A DNA stretch of 64,000 bases from CAXWPM01 sp965206125 (GCA_965206125.1 CBDBIN010000038.1:1-64000); one strand, 5' to 3'; numbered from the stretch's first letter, positions 42,026 through 51,253 are shown. The notes: a model not told the origin generated them from the sequence alone. A program made the numbers and translations.

Positions 42026-42877
42026 TCACGTCAGATCCCCGTGGGAGTCGGGCTGCGGGTGTCCAACGTCGGCTGTTTTCCTTCCGGTGACAAGGCGTCG
42101 GACCGCATTGGACAGCTTCGTGACAGGTCCCGACAAGGCGTACGTAGTGGCAATCACCAGCAGGACGATTTCGGAGAAAAACACGATCAGGCCGATCAGC
42201 ATGGCCGTGGCCACGATCGCGGTACGCGGAAGAAGCCTGCGAAAATCGGCATCCTTGAAGCTCGGATATCGGATCCGACTGATCATCAGGAAGGCCAGTG
42301 TGCCCATCAGCAGGCACCATATCCCTGCGGACTCGAAGCGAGCCAGCGGCGTGGGCGAGAAGTGAACCACCGCGGCAACGACGCCGGCGCCGGCAGGAAT
42401 CGGCAGGCCGACGAAGTGCCGTTTCGACGCGGTCGCGTCCGGCTTTCTTGCCAGCAGGTTGAAGCGTGCCAGCCGGAGGGCGCCCGCGATCAGAAAACCA
42501 AACGTAGTCAGCCATGCGAACTTGTCGACATCATAAGCTTCCAGGGGGTCTCCCGGCAGCGAACCCACGCCCCAGTTCAGGGCCAGAAGTGCCGGCGCGA
42601 TCCCAAACGTCAGTACGTCGGCAAGCGAGTCCAACTCGACACCGAATTCGCTGGCCGTATCGGTCATCCGGGCGATTCGGCCATCCAGCATGTCGAGAAC
42701 CGCCCCGACGCCGATCGCTATCGCGGCGTAGTCGTAATTTCCGCGGAGAGTTGAGACGACGGAATAGTACCCGGCAAACATGTTGCCGATCGTGAAGAGA
42801 CTGGGCACGATCGACAACCCCATCCTGAGGCGGGGCCGATTGTGCAAACGACTCTTCTTCTTTACGGCAGTCTTCAT
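42026..42877 (-). CDS. pssA: CDP-diacylglycerol-serine O-phosphatidyltransferase
   Basis: 283 residues with about seven transmembrane helices. The CDP-alcohol phosphatidyltransferase motif is exact: DG-x2-AR-x8-G-x3-D-x3-D in DMLDGRIARMTDTASEFGVE followed by LDSLAD (about residues 67-92). LPSLFTIGNMFAGYYSVVS marks the type II (Gram-positive/alpha-proteobacterial) PssA subgroup. Makes phosphatidylserine at the inner membrane. Overlaps psd by ATGA. Confidence 0.96.
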   Translation of the reverse strand: MKTAVKKKSRLHNRPRLRMGLSIVPSLFTIGNMFAGYYSVVSTLRGNYDYAAIAIGVGAVLDMLDGRIARMTDTASEFGVELDSLADVLTFGIAPALLALNWGVGSLPGDPLEAYDVDKFAWLTTFGFLIAGALRLARFNLLARKPDATASKRHFVGLPIPAGAGVVAAVVHFSPTPLARFESAGIWCLLMGTLAFLMISRIRYPSFKDADFRRLLPRTAIVATAMLIGLIVFFSEIVLLVIATTYALSGPVTKLSNAVRRLVTGRKTADVGHPQPDSHGDLT

Positions 42878-43497
42878 GAGGCGATCTTGATAACTCCAAT
42901 AGCGGAACTGCCACCGAAAACCTTGTCGCCGATTCCGACGTACAGTTCGACATCGGCCGGCAGAGAGATATCAACCCTCGAGCCGAACCGGATCAAACCG
43001 ATCCGCTCTCCCTTGGCGACGGCGTCGCCCGCCTTCTTCCAGCAAACGATCCGTCGCGCGACGATTCCGGCGATCTGGGAAAATCGGATAGCGATACGAT
43101 CTCCCTCGAGCGTCAACGTGTTCTGTTCGTTCTCGACGCTGGCCAGGTCGTTGAACGCCGCCCGAAACTTCCCTTTGCTGTACTCAATTTCCGTCAGGCA
43201 GCCGTCCATCGGCGCCCGGTTGATGTGAACATTGAAGATCGACAGGAAGATGCTCAGGTGCGTCAACGCGCCGTCCCTCTCTATTCTAACGACAGTCCCG
43301 TCAGCGGGAGACACAATAACAGAAGGATCAGTGGGGATCGATCGTTCTGGATCCCTGAAGAAATACAGCACGAAGACGGCAACAGCGAACAAGCTGATTC
43401 CTGCCGCGGTCCAGCCGGCCCAGATTGCCGCCGCTGTAGCGGCGATCAGGGGGGCCTCAAAGCGTAGTGCGTCCCTGGCTATCGGAAATTTTGACAT
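42874..43497 (-). CDS. psd: Phosphatidylserine decarboxylase, short type
   Basis: 207 residues, the length of the compact (archaetidylserine-decarboxylase-like) class. An N-terminal hydrophobic hairpin (about 10-47), PADGTVV, IFLSIFNVHINRAPMDG, ARRIVCW and RIGLIRFGSRVDISLP, in which the Gly-Ser bond is the self-cleavage site that makes the pyruvoyl group. Converts phosphatidylserine to phosphatidylethanolamine. It precedes pssA in a two-gene operon. A GGGGGC/GCCCCC hairpin (43539-43556) lies between it and the DUF465 gene upstream. Confidence 0.95.
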   Translation of the reverse strand: MSKFPIARDALRFEAPLIAATAAAIWAGWTAAGISLFAVAVFVLYFFRDPERSIPTDPSVIVSPADGTVVRIERDGALTHLSIFLSIFNVHINRAPMDGCLTEIEYSKGKFRAAFNDLASVENEQNTLTLEGDRIAIRFSQIAGIVARRIVCWKKAGDAVAKGERIGLIRFGSRVDISLPADVELYVGIGDKVFGGSSAIGVIKIAS

Positions 43498-43573
43498 GCG
43501 GTGATGTGCTGAAGGACGGGATGGCTCTGGGGAGAGGTGGGGGCATCGCAGCCCCCTCCCCCTGTCGAATGTG

Positions 43574-43816
43574 CTATGGATGCTGATGACTCAACTGGTC
43601 CTGACGGTACTCCTGAATCATCCGAGTCATCTGATCCTTGAGATTGAGCTTCTTCTTCTTGATGCTGACCTCTTCGAGCTGATCCCCGCCTGAAGCATGC
43701 GGCCGGTTGTTCAGTTCCCGCAGCTTGTCGTCGTAGGATCTGTGTTCATCGGCGAGGCGACGGAAGTCCGCATTGTTGGAGAACAAAAACTCTTTGATCT
43801 CCTCGTCTTTCGTCAT
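43574..43816 (-). CDS. DUF465 (YdcH-like) small protein
   Basis: 80 residues: MTKDEEIKEFLFSNNADFRR, LADEHRSYDDKLREL and KKKKLNLKDQMTRMI. All helical, matching the DUF465 family of unknown function. AGGAG stands about 10 nt before the ATG at 43816; the longer frame to 43879 is not supported. Confidence 0.88.
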   Translation of the reverse strand: MTKDEEIKEFLFSNNADFRRLADEHRSYDDKLRELNNRPHASGGDQLEEVSIKKKKLNLKDQMTRMIQEYRQDQLSHQHP

Positions 43817-43929
43817 TGTGGCGCTCCTCCTAGGATGGCTGGAAGGTTTTCGAGGGATGATCCAACGAAACCGTACCACACGCCTCGGGCCCCTTTCAAG
43901 AGAAGCACCGGCCCCTCTACCGCAGTTTC

Positions 43930-44385
43930 CTACAGACTCAGGTCTCTCTCCATGACGAAGGCATCCTCGAGCGGGTTTGAGTAGTAGTTGTGCCGCTCCC
44001 CGACAATCCCGAAGTCGAAGCGCTCATAGAAACGAATCGCATCGCGGTTCGACTTCCGAACCTCAAGGATCAACTTGTGGGCACCCTGGTTCCGGGATGC
44101 GCCGAGGGTGCCCCGCATCAAGGCAGCACCGATTCCCGCCCGGGCGTGAGCGCTCTCCACGGCGATGTTGTAGATCTCCGAAACTCGATCGGCGACGTGA
44201 TAGATGACGAACCCGGCGATCCTTGGACCACCATCCGACCCTTCGATCTCCGCCACGAGACTGGAAGTAAAACTGCCGATCCGGAGGAGCCGGTTGTAAG
44301 CGTCGACCGACCAGTGTGACAGGTGGGGCCAGGAGCGTTCGATCGCGATAATGCGCTCGATGTCAGGCTCCGCCGCCGCGCGCAA
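43930..44385 (-). CDS. rimI: Ribosomal protein alanine N-acetyltransferase RimI, N-terminus possibly frameshifted
   Basis: 151 residues as read from a TTG. GNAT fold: EPDIERIIAIERS, IAGFVIYHVADRVSEIYNIAVESAHARAGIGAALM (acetyl-CoA loop AGIG), KLILEVRKSNRDAIRFYERFDF and VMERDLSL. Acetylates the N-terminal Ala of ribosomal protein bS18. An ATG at 44407 overlapping the tsaB stop (ATGA) opens MKAISIS in another frame. Removing one G near 44386 would join it to LRAAAEPD and give a normal RimI start. Either that base is an indel or the gene starts at TTG without beta strand 1. The tsaB-rimI order is common. Confidence 0.85.
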   Translation of the reverse strand: MRAAAEPDIERIIAIERSWPHLSHWSVDAYNRLLRIGSFTSSLVAEIEGSDGGPRIAGFVIYHVADRVSEIYNIAVESAHARAGIGAALMRGTLGASRNQGAHKLILEVRKSNRDAIRFYERFDFGIVGERHNYYSNPLEDAFVMERDLSL

Positions 44386-44403
44386 CGCTGATCGAGATTG
44401 CCT

Positions 44404-45063
44404 TCATCGTTCGATAAGGGAATCCTGCCTTTGGAGGTCCGCGTCGCAGGGCCGCACGTACAGGGGTTCGAGAGGCTCTTGGTTTGAAGTCACCGCCATC
44501 CGTCCAATCGTCACCGCCAGGTAGGGATCGACCGGGACCATGCGCCTGTGGGCATCGCCGAAGTGTGCTTCGAGTCCACTGGTTCCACAGAATACGACGC
44601 CTTGGGCCGGGAGTCGGGAGAACCAGTCCCCGGGCGGTAGCACGACGGGGCGTGTCTGTTCGACCAGTTCGTCGCCCTTACGCCTGAACAGTGCGCAGTA
44701 GGCATCGCCGCGGCGCCCATCAAGCATGGGCGAGATCAGGTTCTCCGTTTCCCCGACCTGCCACGCCACCGCAGCGAGAGTCGAGATACCGACGGACCTC
44801 CGGCCATTCGCAAACGCAAAGCCGGCCATCGCGGCAAGTCCCACGCGCAAACCCGTGAACGAGCCCGGCCCCCTGGCTGCCGCGAACAGATCGATCTCCC
44901 CCATTTCGATGCCGAGGCTTCGAAAAAGAAAGTCGACCGACGCGAAAAGGGTCTCGGAATGCCGCATGGACGATCCAAGACGCACCTCCCCCTCGACATG
45001 GCCATCAGCGAGGATCGCCACGCTTCCCTCCTGGGAACTTGTATCGACGGCGAGGACGAGCAT
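44404..45063 (-). CDS. tsaB: tRNA t6A modification protein TsaB
   Basis: 219 residues. The ASKHA-fold start MLVLAVDTSSQEGSVAIL, then RHSETLFASVDFLF, ARGPGSFTGLRVGLAAMAGFAFA (signature) and SPMLDGRRGDAYCALFR. TsaB is the scaffold of the TsaBDE complex that makes threonylcarbamoyladenosine in tRNA; TsaC is also in the window. The start at 45063 gives the family N-terminus and lies 7 nt after a TATAAT box. Confidence 0.95.
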   Translation of the reverse strand: MLVLAVDTSSQEGSVAILADGHVEGEVRLGSSMRHSETLFASVDFLFRSLGIEMGEIDLFAAARGPGSFTGLRVGLAAMAGFAFANGRRSVGISTLAAVAWQVGETENLISPMLDGRRGDAYCALFRRKGDELVEQTRPVVLPPGDWFSRLPAQGVVFCGTSGLEAHFGDAHRRMVPVDPYLAVTIGRMAVTSNQEPLEPLYVRPCDADLQRQDSLIER

Positions 45064-45069
45064 CTGCCG

Positions 45070-45076
45070 TATTATA
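45070..45076. promoter_or_regulatory. Shared -10 box of divergent tsaB and mutS promoters
   Basis: TATTATA reads TATTAT on the plus strand (45070-45075, toward mutS) and TATAAT on the minus strand (45076-45071, toward tsaB). The tsaB ATG follows after 7 nt. No good -35 box on either side. Confidence 0.4.
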
Positions 45077-45116
45077 GATGGCTCCCGGCGCCACGGCCGG
45101 AAAGTCATCCACAAAC

Positions 45117-47729
45117 ATGAAAACGAACGCCGACCAGACGCCGATGATGCGGCAATACCACTCCATCAAGGAGGAGGTGCCCGATACCCTGCTTCTGTTC
45201 CGGCTCGGCGACTTTTACGAACTTTTTTACGACGACGCTGTCACCGCGGCGCGCGAACTCGAGATCACTCTGACCGCCCGCCATAAGGAAAAGGGGGCAT
45301 CGGTGCCGATGTGCGGCGTTCCCCACCATGCCGCAGAAGGCTACATTGCCAGGTTGTTGAAGAAGGGCTACAAGGTCGCCGTGTGCGACCAGACCGAACC
45401 ACCGAAGAAGGGTGTCAAGTTGGTGCCCCGGAGTATCAGCCGCGTGATTACCCCGGGCACCATCACCGACATGAACCTTCTCGCGCCCGGACAGAACAAC
45501 TTTCTGCTCGGTCTGGTGGAGCGGGAGAAGACCCTGGGCGTTGCGTTTCTCGACCTTTCAACCGGCGAGTTTCGTGTGTCAGAGTCCGGCGGTGAGGACA
45601 GATGGGAGCGTCTCCGTCTCGATATCGATCACTTCAGTCCCAAGGAAGTCGTCTTCCCTGCTTCTGCCGGCGGTGCGCTACCTGAGCTCGAGGGCTGCGT
45701 CCGCAGTCCACTCGACGACTGGGTGTTCAACGAGGACTCCGCCGCGCGTGTTCTCCGGGATCAGTTCGGGACCAGCAGCCTGGACGGCTTCGGATGTACG
45801 GACAAGCCGCTGGCCATGGGGGCGGCAGGGGCTGTTGTCTATTACGCACGAAAGACGCAAAGATCCAACCTCGAGCACATCACCGGCTTCCGCTGTGATC
45901 AGAGAGCCGACTACATGATCCTCGATGCGGACTCCATTCGAAATCTCGAGCTCCTCGCCTCGTCCGGCGGTGGTGGCAAGAGCGAGACGCTGCTCGGTGT
46001 GATGGATCGGACGGCCACGGGAATGGGTTCCCGGTTGCTCCGGAACTGGATGGTTCGGCCGTCGATAGACCGGGCCTCAATTCTTCAGCGCCAGGACGGA
46101 ATCGAAGAACTCGTAGGGAGTCAGATTCTGCTCGACGAGTTGACGGAGTGTCTCGACGGCATGGCGGACTTCGAACGCCTGCTCAGTAAGGTGATCGTCG
46201 GTACGGCAAATCCACGCGACCTCGTGTCTCTGGGGGCGGCGATCGGACGGTTGCCCGGAGTTGCCGCCGTCCTGGCCCGATTGAGGGCGACACGTTTCGC
46301 TAACCTGGGTGACTCCCTGGATCTGCTGGACGACCTGACTAAATTGCTTGGGCGCGCCATCGCGGACGAACCGCCCCTGACCCTGGCCGATGGTGGGGTC
46401 ATCCGCGACGGATACAACCCGGAACTGGACGAGTTGCGTCGGTTGTCACGAGACAGCAAGGGCTATCTGGCTCGACTGGAGACGCGAGAAAAGGAACAAA
46501 CAGGCATTGCATCCCTCAAAGTCCGGTTCAACCGCGTGTTCGGCTACTACATCGAGATCTCGAAGTCGAACCTCCCCCTCGTTCCAGACGGCTACGTCCG
46601 CAAGCAAACACTGGTAGGCGCCGAGCGATTCATCACCGAAGAGCTCAAAGAATACGAAGAAAAGATTCTTACCGCCCAGGAGCGGATCGTCGCGATCGAG
46701 AAAGACCTGTTCGCCGGCGTGCGGACGGCCATTGCTGCCGAGGCCGTGCGAATACGCGATTCGGCGACCGTCGTTGCGGAGTGCGATGTCCTGATGGGTC
46801 TGGCTGTCCTGGCCCGAAAGCTTGGGTACGTCCGACCCGAACTGGCCTCCGACCGGACGCTGCTGGTCCGCAAGGGCCGCCATCCCGTCCTCGATGCTCT
46901 AGCGGACCAACATCGCGCCGAGCGGTTCGTTCCCAACGATCTGTACATGGATGATGAGGGCGCCATTCACATCATCACCGGGCCGAACATGGGCGGAAAA
47001 TCGACCTTTCTGAGACAGAACGCTCTCATCGTCATCATGGCACAGATGGGATCCTTCGTCCCGGCCCGGCTGGCCCGTGTGCCGATCGTAGACCGCGTGT
47101 TCACCCGCATCGGCGCCTCCGACAACCTGGCCCGGGGACGGTCGACCTTCATGGTGGAAATGATGGAGGCCGCCATCATCCTGAATTCAGCGACGTCGGA
47201 AAGCCTGGTGATTCTAGACGAGATCGGACGCGGAACTGCCACATTCGACGGCCTGTCTATCGCATGGGCCGTCGTCGAGCACATCCAGTCCGAGATAGGG
47301 GCAAAGACACTATTTGCAACCCACTATCACGAGCTGACCGAGCTCGCCGACTTGCTTTCGGGCGTCCAAAACTTCCACCTGACCGTTAAGGAGGCCGAGG
47401 GCAGAATCATCTTCCTTCGGCAGGTTGAAGAAGGGGCTGCGGACCGCAGCTACGGAATCGAAGTTGCCAGACTGGCAGGAATGCCTCATTCCGTTACCGC
47501 TCGTGCCCGCGAGATTCTCAAAAAACATGAGGAAACTGAGCACGAGTTGTCAGATAATCTCACCCGAGCCAGACACAAGAAACGGATCGTTATCAATCAG
47601 CTAGCACTCTTTTCTCCGGAAGAGGAAGATTTGAGGGCTCGTCTGCGGGAGCTGGACGTTGACAGCATCCCGCCGATCGAAGCCCTGAGGATTTTAGCTG
47701 AGCTCAAGGACCGTGCGGATAAGGCCTGA
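45117..47729 (+). CDS. mutS: DNA mismatch repair protein MutS
   Basis: 870 residues. Mismatch-binding domain with the Phe-x-Glu motif (LLFRLGDFYELFYDDA), the connector, lever and clamp domains (LRNWMVRPSIDRASILQRQDGIEEL), and the C-terminal ATPase: Walker A ITGPNMGGKSTFLRQ, STFMVEMMEAA, Walker B LVILDEIGRGTATFDGLSIAW, ATHYHELTEL. Starts mismatch repair. ATG 45117 fits the family N-terminus; ATG 45078 would start only 2 nt after the -10 box. Confidence 0.97.
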   Translation: MKTNADQTPMMRQYHSIKEEVPDTLLLFRLGDFYELFYDDAVTAARELEITLTARHKEKGASVPMCGVPHHAAEGYIARLLKKGYKVAVCDQTEPPKKGVKLVPRSISRVITPGTITDMNLLAPGQNNFLLGLVEREKTLGVAFLDLSTGEFRVSESGGEDRWERLRLDIDHFSPKEVVFPASAGGALPELEGCVRSPLDDWVFNEDSAARVLRDQFGTSSLDGFGCTDKPLAMGAAGAVVYYARKTQRSNLEHITGFRCDQRADYMILDADSIRNLELLASSGGGGKSETLLGVMDRTATGMGSRLLRNWMVRPSIDRASILQRQDGIEELVGSQILLDELTECLDGMADFERLLSKVIVGTANPRDLVSLGAAIGRLPGVAAVLARLRATRFANLGDSLDLLDDLTKLLGRAIADEPPLTLADGGVIRDGYNPELDELRRLSRDSKGYLARLETREKEQTGIASLKVRFNRVFGYYIEISKSNLPLVPDGYVRKQTLVGAERFITEELKEYEEKILTAQERIVAIEKDLFAGVRTAIAAEAVRIRDSATVVAECDVLMGLAVLARKLGYVRPELASDRTLLVRKGRHPVLDALADQHRAERFVPNDLYMDDEGAIHIITGPNMGGKSTFLRQNALIVIMAQMGSFVPARLARVPIVDRVFTRIGASDNLARGRSTFMVEMMEAAIILNSATSESLVILDEIGRGTATFDGLSIAWAVVEHIQSEIGAKTLFATHYHELTELADLLSGVQNFHLTVKEAEGRIIFLRQVEEGAADRSYGIEVARLAGMPHSVTARAREILKKHEETEHELSDNLTRARHKKRIVINQLALFSPEEEDLRARLRELDVDSIPPIEALRILAELKDRADKA

Positions 47730-47788
47730 TTGCGAGGGCCTGTCTGCGGGTGTCCCGGGAGTCCGTTTGTGCTCGGCCGGTTGGACGC

Positions 47789-48883
47789 ATGAAGACTCTC
47801 GCACGCCTCACGCTGGAAGAACGCATCGGACAGCTGTTCTTCGTCGGTTTCCAGGGACCGGCGCCTGACACCGATGCGGCGGCGATGCTGGATCGGATCC
47901 GGCCAGGCGGGATCGTTTTCCTGCAGCGCAACATCGAAAGCCTCGACCAGATCTACGACCTCAGCCTTGAGTTCCAGGGTCGGGCCAACGTCCCGCTGTT
48001 TCTTGCCATCAATCAGGAAGGCGGCGCGGTCGATCGCCTGAAACATGTCATCGCCCCCTTACCTTCCGTCGCCGACCTGGCCGATCTGGGCACTTCGGCC
48101 GTTCGTGCCGGTGCCCGGCTGGTTGCGAGCGAAATCGAGGCCTGTGGATTCAACACCAACCTGGCGCCGGTGCTGGATCTGGGCATAAAGGACGCTGTCG
48201 TACGGGAGCGTACCCTTGCTGCGGGGCCGGCTGAAGTGGCGCGGCTCGCCGCGGTCGTTGTCGACGAGTTCACGAAAAAGAAGATACTTGCCTGTGCGCG
48301 ACACTTCCCGGGTCTTGGTGGAGCCGGACGGGATCCTCACTTCGTCCTGCCGCGCATCGAACGGACGCGCCGGGAAATCGTGACCGAAGACATCGTCCCA
48401 TTCGATGCCGTCGGCGATTCCGTCGACATGATGATGGTTTCGCACGGACACTATCCAGCACTCGGCGACATCCGTCCCTTGCCGGCAACACTATCCCACC
48501 GGGTCATCGAAGGTCTGCTCCGGGAAACAGTGGGTTTCGAGGGGTTGGTGATCACGGATGATCTGACGATGGGCGCGGTCACGTCGATAGGCCTGAAGCC
48601 GGCCACCTTCCTGCGAGCGATCAACGCGGGTAATGACATGGTCCTGTTTTCGCAGACGACGCCGCTGCTCGAACAGGCGTTCAATTTCATCGTCGAGGAG
48701 GCGCGAAGCGACCGGAAGCTGCGGAGTCGAATCGACCAATCAGTCGAACGCATCCTCGGGCGAAAGCAAAGGATCGAGTTCGCCCCGGTTCGCAATCGGC
48801 CCCATCTGCGGGCACGCCTGACCAGACAGATCGAAAAGCTGCGCCAATCCATTCCCACAGTCGAGAAGGTCCGCGTTCGCTGA
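47789..48883 (+). CDS. nagZ: Glycoside hydrolase family 3, NagZ-like beta-N-acetylhexosaminidase
   Basis: 364 residues. GH3 N-terminal domain only, as in NagZ: LTLEERIGQLFFVGFQG, RPGGIVFLQRNI, LFLAINQEGGAVDRL, LAPVLDLG, ARHFPGLGGAGRDPH (the NagZ loop with its catalytic His) and the nucleophile Asp in LVITDDLTMGAV. Cuts N-acetylglucosaminyl-anhydromuropeptides in peptidoglycan recycling. No signal peptide, so cytoplasmic. ATG at 47789 precedes MKTLARLTLEER. Confidence 0.88.
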   Translation: MKTLARLTLEERIGQLFFVGFQGPAPDTDAAAMLDRIRPGGIVFLQRNIESLDQIYDLSLEFQGRANVPLFLAINQEGGAVDRLKHVIAPLPSVADLADLGTSAVRAGARLVASEIEACGFNTNLAPVLDLGIKDAVVRERTLAAGPAEVARLAAVVVDEFTKKKILACARHFPGLGGAGRDPHFVLPRIERTRREIVTEDIVPFDAVGDSVDMMMVSHGHYPALGDIRPLPATLSHRVIEGLLRETVGFEGLVITDDLTMGAVTSIGLKPATFLRAINAGNDMVLFSQTTPLLEQAFNFIVEEARSDRKLRSRIDQSVERILGRKQRIEFAPVRNRPHLRARLTRQIEKLRQSIPTVEKVRVR

Positions 48884-48973
48884 TCCACCGAAACGCTCGA
48901 CTTGGGCCCGAGTTCGCATGCGCGCCGGGGCGGCCGGCCCCGGAATTGCCCCCGCCGGTGCTACCATCACAAC

Positions 48974-50488
48974 ATGAAATCCTGCCACAGGCTGGCTGGC
49001 CTTCTCGTTCCAGCGTTGCTTCTGTTGTCGGGTTGCGCCGACCGGGCTGCCGCGGAGGACATCGTGACGCTCGCGCTCGACGTCCCGCCAACCAACCTTG
49101 ACCCCAGGATCGGAATCGACGCAACGTCCGAGCGCCTGGCTCAACTACTCTTCAACGCGCTGGTTCGGCGAGATGGAACTTCGAACCTGGTCCCGGATCT
49201 CGCCGAGTCGTGGGAGATGCCCGATTCGACGACGTACATCTTCCACCTGAGAGACGATGTCCGCTTTCACGATGGAAGACCGCTCGAAGCCAAGGACGTG
49301 GTCTACACTTTCCGATCGATCCTGGATGGCAGCCTGCAGACGCCCAAGGCCAGCGCATACCGAAAGGTCGCGTCCGTCGAGGCCCTCGATGAGGGCACCG
49401 TTCAGTTCCGCCTGAGCGAGCCGTTTGCTCCGTTCCTATGGAATCTGGCGCGAGGTGCGATAGGAATCGTGCCCGAGGGGGCGGGGCCGGAGATGGCCGA
49501 GCACCCGATCGGTTCGGGTCCGTTCGTCTTCGATCACTATTTCCGGGATGCCGAGATCCTCCTCCGGGCGAACCCGGATTATTTCGGAGAAAGACCGCGA
49601 TTGAGTGCCGTGCGTTTCAAGATCGTACCCGAGGCCATCATCCGGGCCCTGGAGCTCCGCAAGGGAACGGTCGACATCGCGTTGAACGTCCTGCCCGCGG
49701 ACATGGCCGAGGAACTCCGGGAGAGCCCGGGGCTCCGGTTGATGGACAGCGAGGGGACCAACTACCAGTACCTGGCCTTCAACCTTCTGGATCCGGCGTT
49801 TCAGGACGTACGGGTGCGCCGGGCGATCGCTCATGCCGTGGATCGGACGGCGATCATCGAAAGCCTCTGGCGCAACCACGCCCGCCTGGCCGACTCCATC
49901 CTACCGCCGAACAACTGGGCCTATTTTGACGGCGTCACCCGCTACACTTACGACCCTGACCGTGCGCGCGCCATACTCGATGAAGCGGGAATTTCAGGTC
50001 TGGGGTTCACCTACAGTACCTCCACCGACGAGACGGGCTTGCTCGTCGCGTCGGTGATCCAGCAGCAGTTGCGCGAGGTCGGTATCGACATGGAAATCCG
50101 GTCGAACGAGTTCGCCACGTTCTTCGCCGACGTTCAGGACGGCAATTTTCAGATGTATTCCCTGCGCTGGATCGGAGGGAACAACGATCCGGACATTTTG
50201 AACTATGTGTTTCATTCCGGCATGACGCCGGTCGATGGGGGCGGTAACAGGGGCTCCTATGTCAACTCCGACGTCGATGGGTGGCTCGACACTGCGCAGA
50301 GTGTCGTCGATGTCGAAACCCGCATCGAGAACTACGCCCGGATCCAGAAGGCCGTATCGGACGACCTCCCCTACATCAGCCTCTGGTACGTCAACAACGT
50401 CTGTGTTTACAACGAGCGGATACAAGGAATGCAGCTCTATCCGGCTGGAGACTACGAATTCCTGAATCACATCTGGGTTGAAGAATAA
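48974..50488 (+). CDS. ABC transporter substrate-binding lipoprotein (peptide/oligopeptide type)
   Basis: 504 residues. A lipoprotein signal with lipobox LLSGC (Cys near 21), then SBP_bac_5/DppA-OppA fold: LDVPPTNLDPRIGIDATSERL, ALVRRDGTSNLVPDLAESWE, FHLRDDVRFHDGRPLEAKDVVYTF, VRRAIAHAVDRTAII and YDPDRARAILDEAG. Captures peptides or similar solutes for an ABC importer. No permease or ATPase gene is adjacent. TACCAT ends 6 nt before the ATG, with no ribosome-binding site. Confidence 0.93.
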   Translation: MKSCHRLAGLLVPALLLLSGCADRAAAEDIVTLALDVPPTNLDPRIGIDATSERLAQLLFNALVRRDGTSNLVPDLAESWEMPDSTTYIFHLRDDVRFHDGRPLEAKDVVYTFRSILDGSLQTPKASAYRKVASVEALDEGTVQFRLSEPFAPFLWNLARGAIGIVPEGAGPEMAEHPIGSGPFVFDHYFRDAEILLRANPDYFGERPRLSAVRFKIVPEAIIRALELRKGTVDIALNVLPADMAEELRESPGLRLMDSEGTNYQYLAFNLLDPAFQDVRVRRAIAHAVDRTAIIESLWRNHARLADSILPPNNWAYFDGVTRYTYDPDRARAILDEAGISGLGFTYSTSTDETGLLVASVIQQQLREVGIDMEIRSNEFATFFADVQDGNFQMYSLRWIGGNNDPDILNYVFHSGMTPVDGGGNRGSYVNSDVDGWLDTAQSVVDVETRIENYARIQKAVSDDLPYISLWYVNNVCVYNERIQGMQLYPAGDYEFLNHIWVEE

Positions 50489-50497
50489 TCCTTCTTC

Positions 50498-50634
50498 GAT
50501 TTCGAAGCTCGGACCAGCCACGGATTGCACGGATTTAGTGGATTGTTAGGCAGGGTGAATCGGCAGCAGACCAAATGCCCTCCTCCTTGTCCGTGTAATC
50601 CGTGTAATCCGTGGCCTTCTTCTTCCGAAATCAG
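50498..50634. repeat. Inverted-repeat element built on CCACGGATT
   Basis: CCACGGATTGCACGGATTTA (from 50518) and GTCCGTGTAATCCGTGTAAT (from 50589 to 50614) are imperfect reverse complements with the internal period CACGGATTA. Similarity extends outward (GATTTCGAAG at 50498; TTCCGAAATC on the right). It fills the 156-bp gap between the lipoprotein gene and the YdcF-like gene. Confidence 0.7.
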
Positions 50635-50644
50635 GAAATCGGCT

Positions 50645-51253
50645 TCAACCAAACACTCGGCCGAGACGGTAAACGGAAAGGAGCGCGACCTCACGCAGGC
50701 TGAACCAGACGCGATTCACGGGCGAAAGCTCGATGGGGCTGTCGGGTACCGGAGATGTCAGCGCCTCGATTCCTTCGTCGGCGAAGATACGTTCGAGACG
50801 GTACAGGTGAAAACCGTCGGAAACCACGAGTGCGCGCGTCCAACCGTTCGAGCGCATTAAGCGCGAAGCGGCCTGCACCGTGTCCAACGTTGTCCCGCTT
50901 CCCTGTTCAGTGACGATCTGTGAGGCGTCTACGCCGTTCTCGGCGAGATACAGCGCGCTGACATGAGCTTCGGAGAAGTTGGGGTCGGGACCGAATCCTC
51001 CCGTCGTGATGATCACGTTTGCGAATCCTCGGGCGAACAGGTCCAGGGCGTGATCCAGGCGGGCCTTGAGCACGGGCGACGGCTTGCCGTTGTACTGCGC
51101 GGCGCCAAGCACCACGATAGCGTCACCGCCGCCGGCCCGATCGACGCTCGCGACTCGGCGGATCCGCCGGTAGGAATCGCCGGCATAGAGGGCGGTCAGT
51201 CCGACCATCGCGGCCAGAATCAGAATGACCAGCCGCAAGCGGGAGCGGATCAT
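50645..51253 (-). CDS. YdcF/SanA-family DUF218 membrane-anchored protein
   Basis: 202 residues. An N-terminal transmembrane anchor (about 5-25) and a DUF218 domain: AIVVLGAAQYNGKPSPVLKARLDHAL, VIITTGGFGPDPNFSEAHVSALYL, VTEQGSGTTLDTVQAASRL and ALVVSDGFHLYRLERIF. Members such as SanA and ElyC affect envelope integrity; the chemistry is not known. It follows tsaC with an ATGA overlap. Confidence 0.88.
   Translation of the reverse strand: MIRSRLRLVILILAAMVGLTALYAGDSYRRIRRVASVDRAGGGDAIVVLGAAQYNGKPSPVLKARLDHALDLFARGFANVIITTGGFGPDPNFSEAHVSALYLAENGVDASQIVTEQGSGTTLDTVQAASRLMRSNGWTRALVVSDGFHLYRLERIFADEGIEALTSPVPDSPIELSPVNRVWFSLREVALLSVYRLGRVFG

Noticed and set aside
41925..42515. 196-codon frame opposite/through pssA and the gap after it
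   Set aside because: No ribosome-binding site or domain; out of frame with pssA, whose motif is perfect.
43539..43556. Terminator between the DUF465 gene and psd
   Set aside because: The stem is good (GGGGGC/GCCCCC) but no T-run follows on the minus strand; not listed as a terminator.
50518..50614. CRISPR-like array (CACGGATTA repeats)
   Set aside because: The repeats are a short period within inverted arms, with no spacers of constant length and no cas genes.
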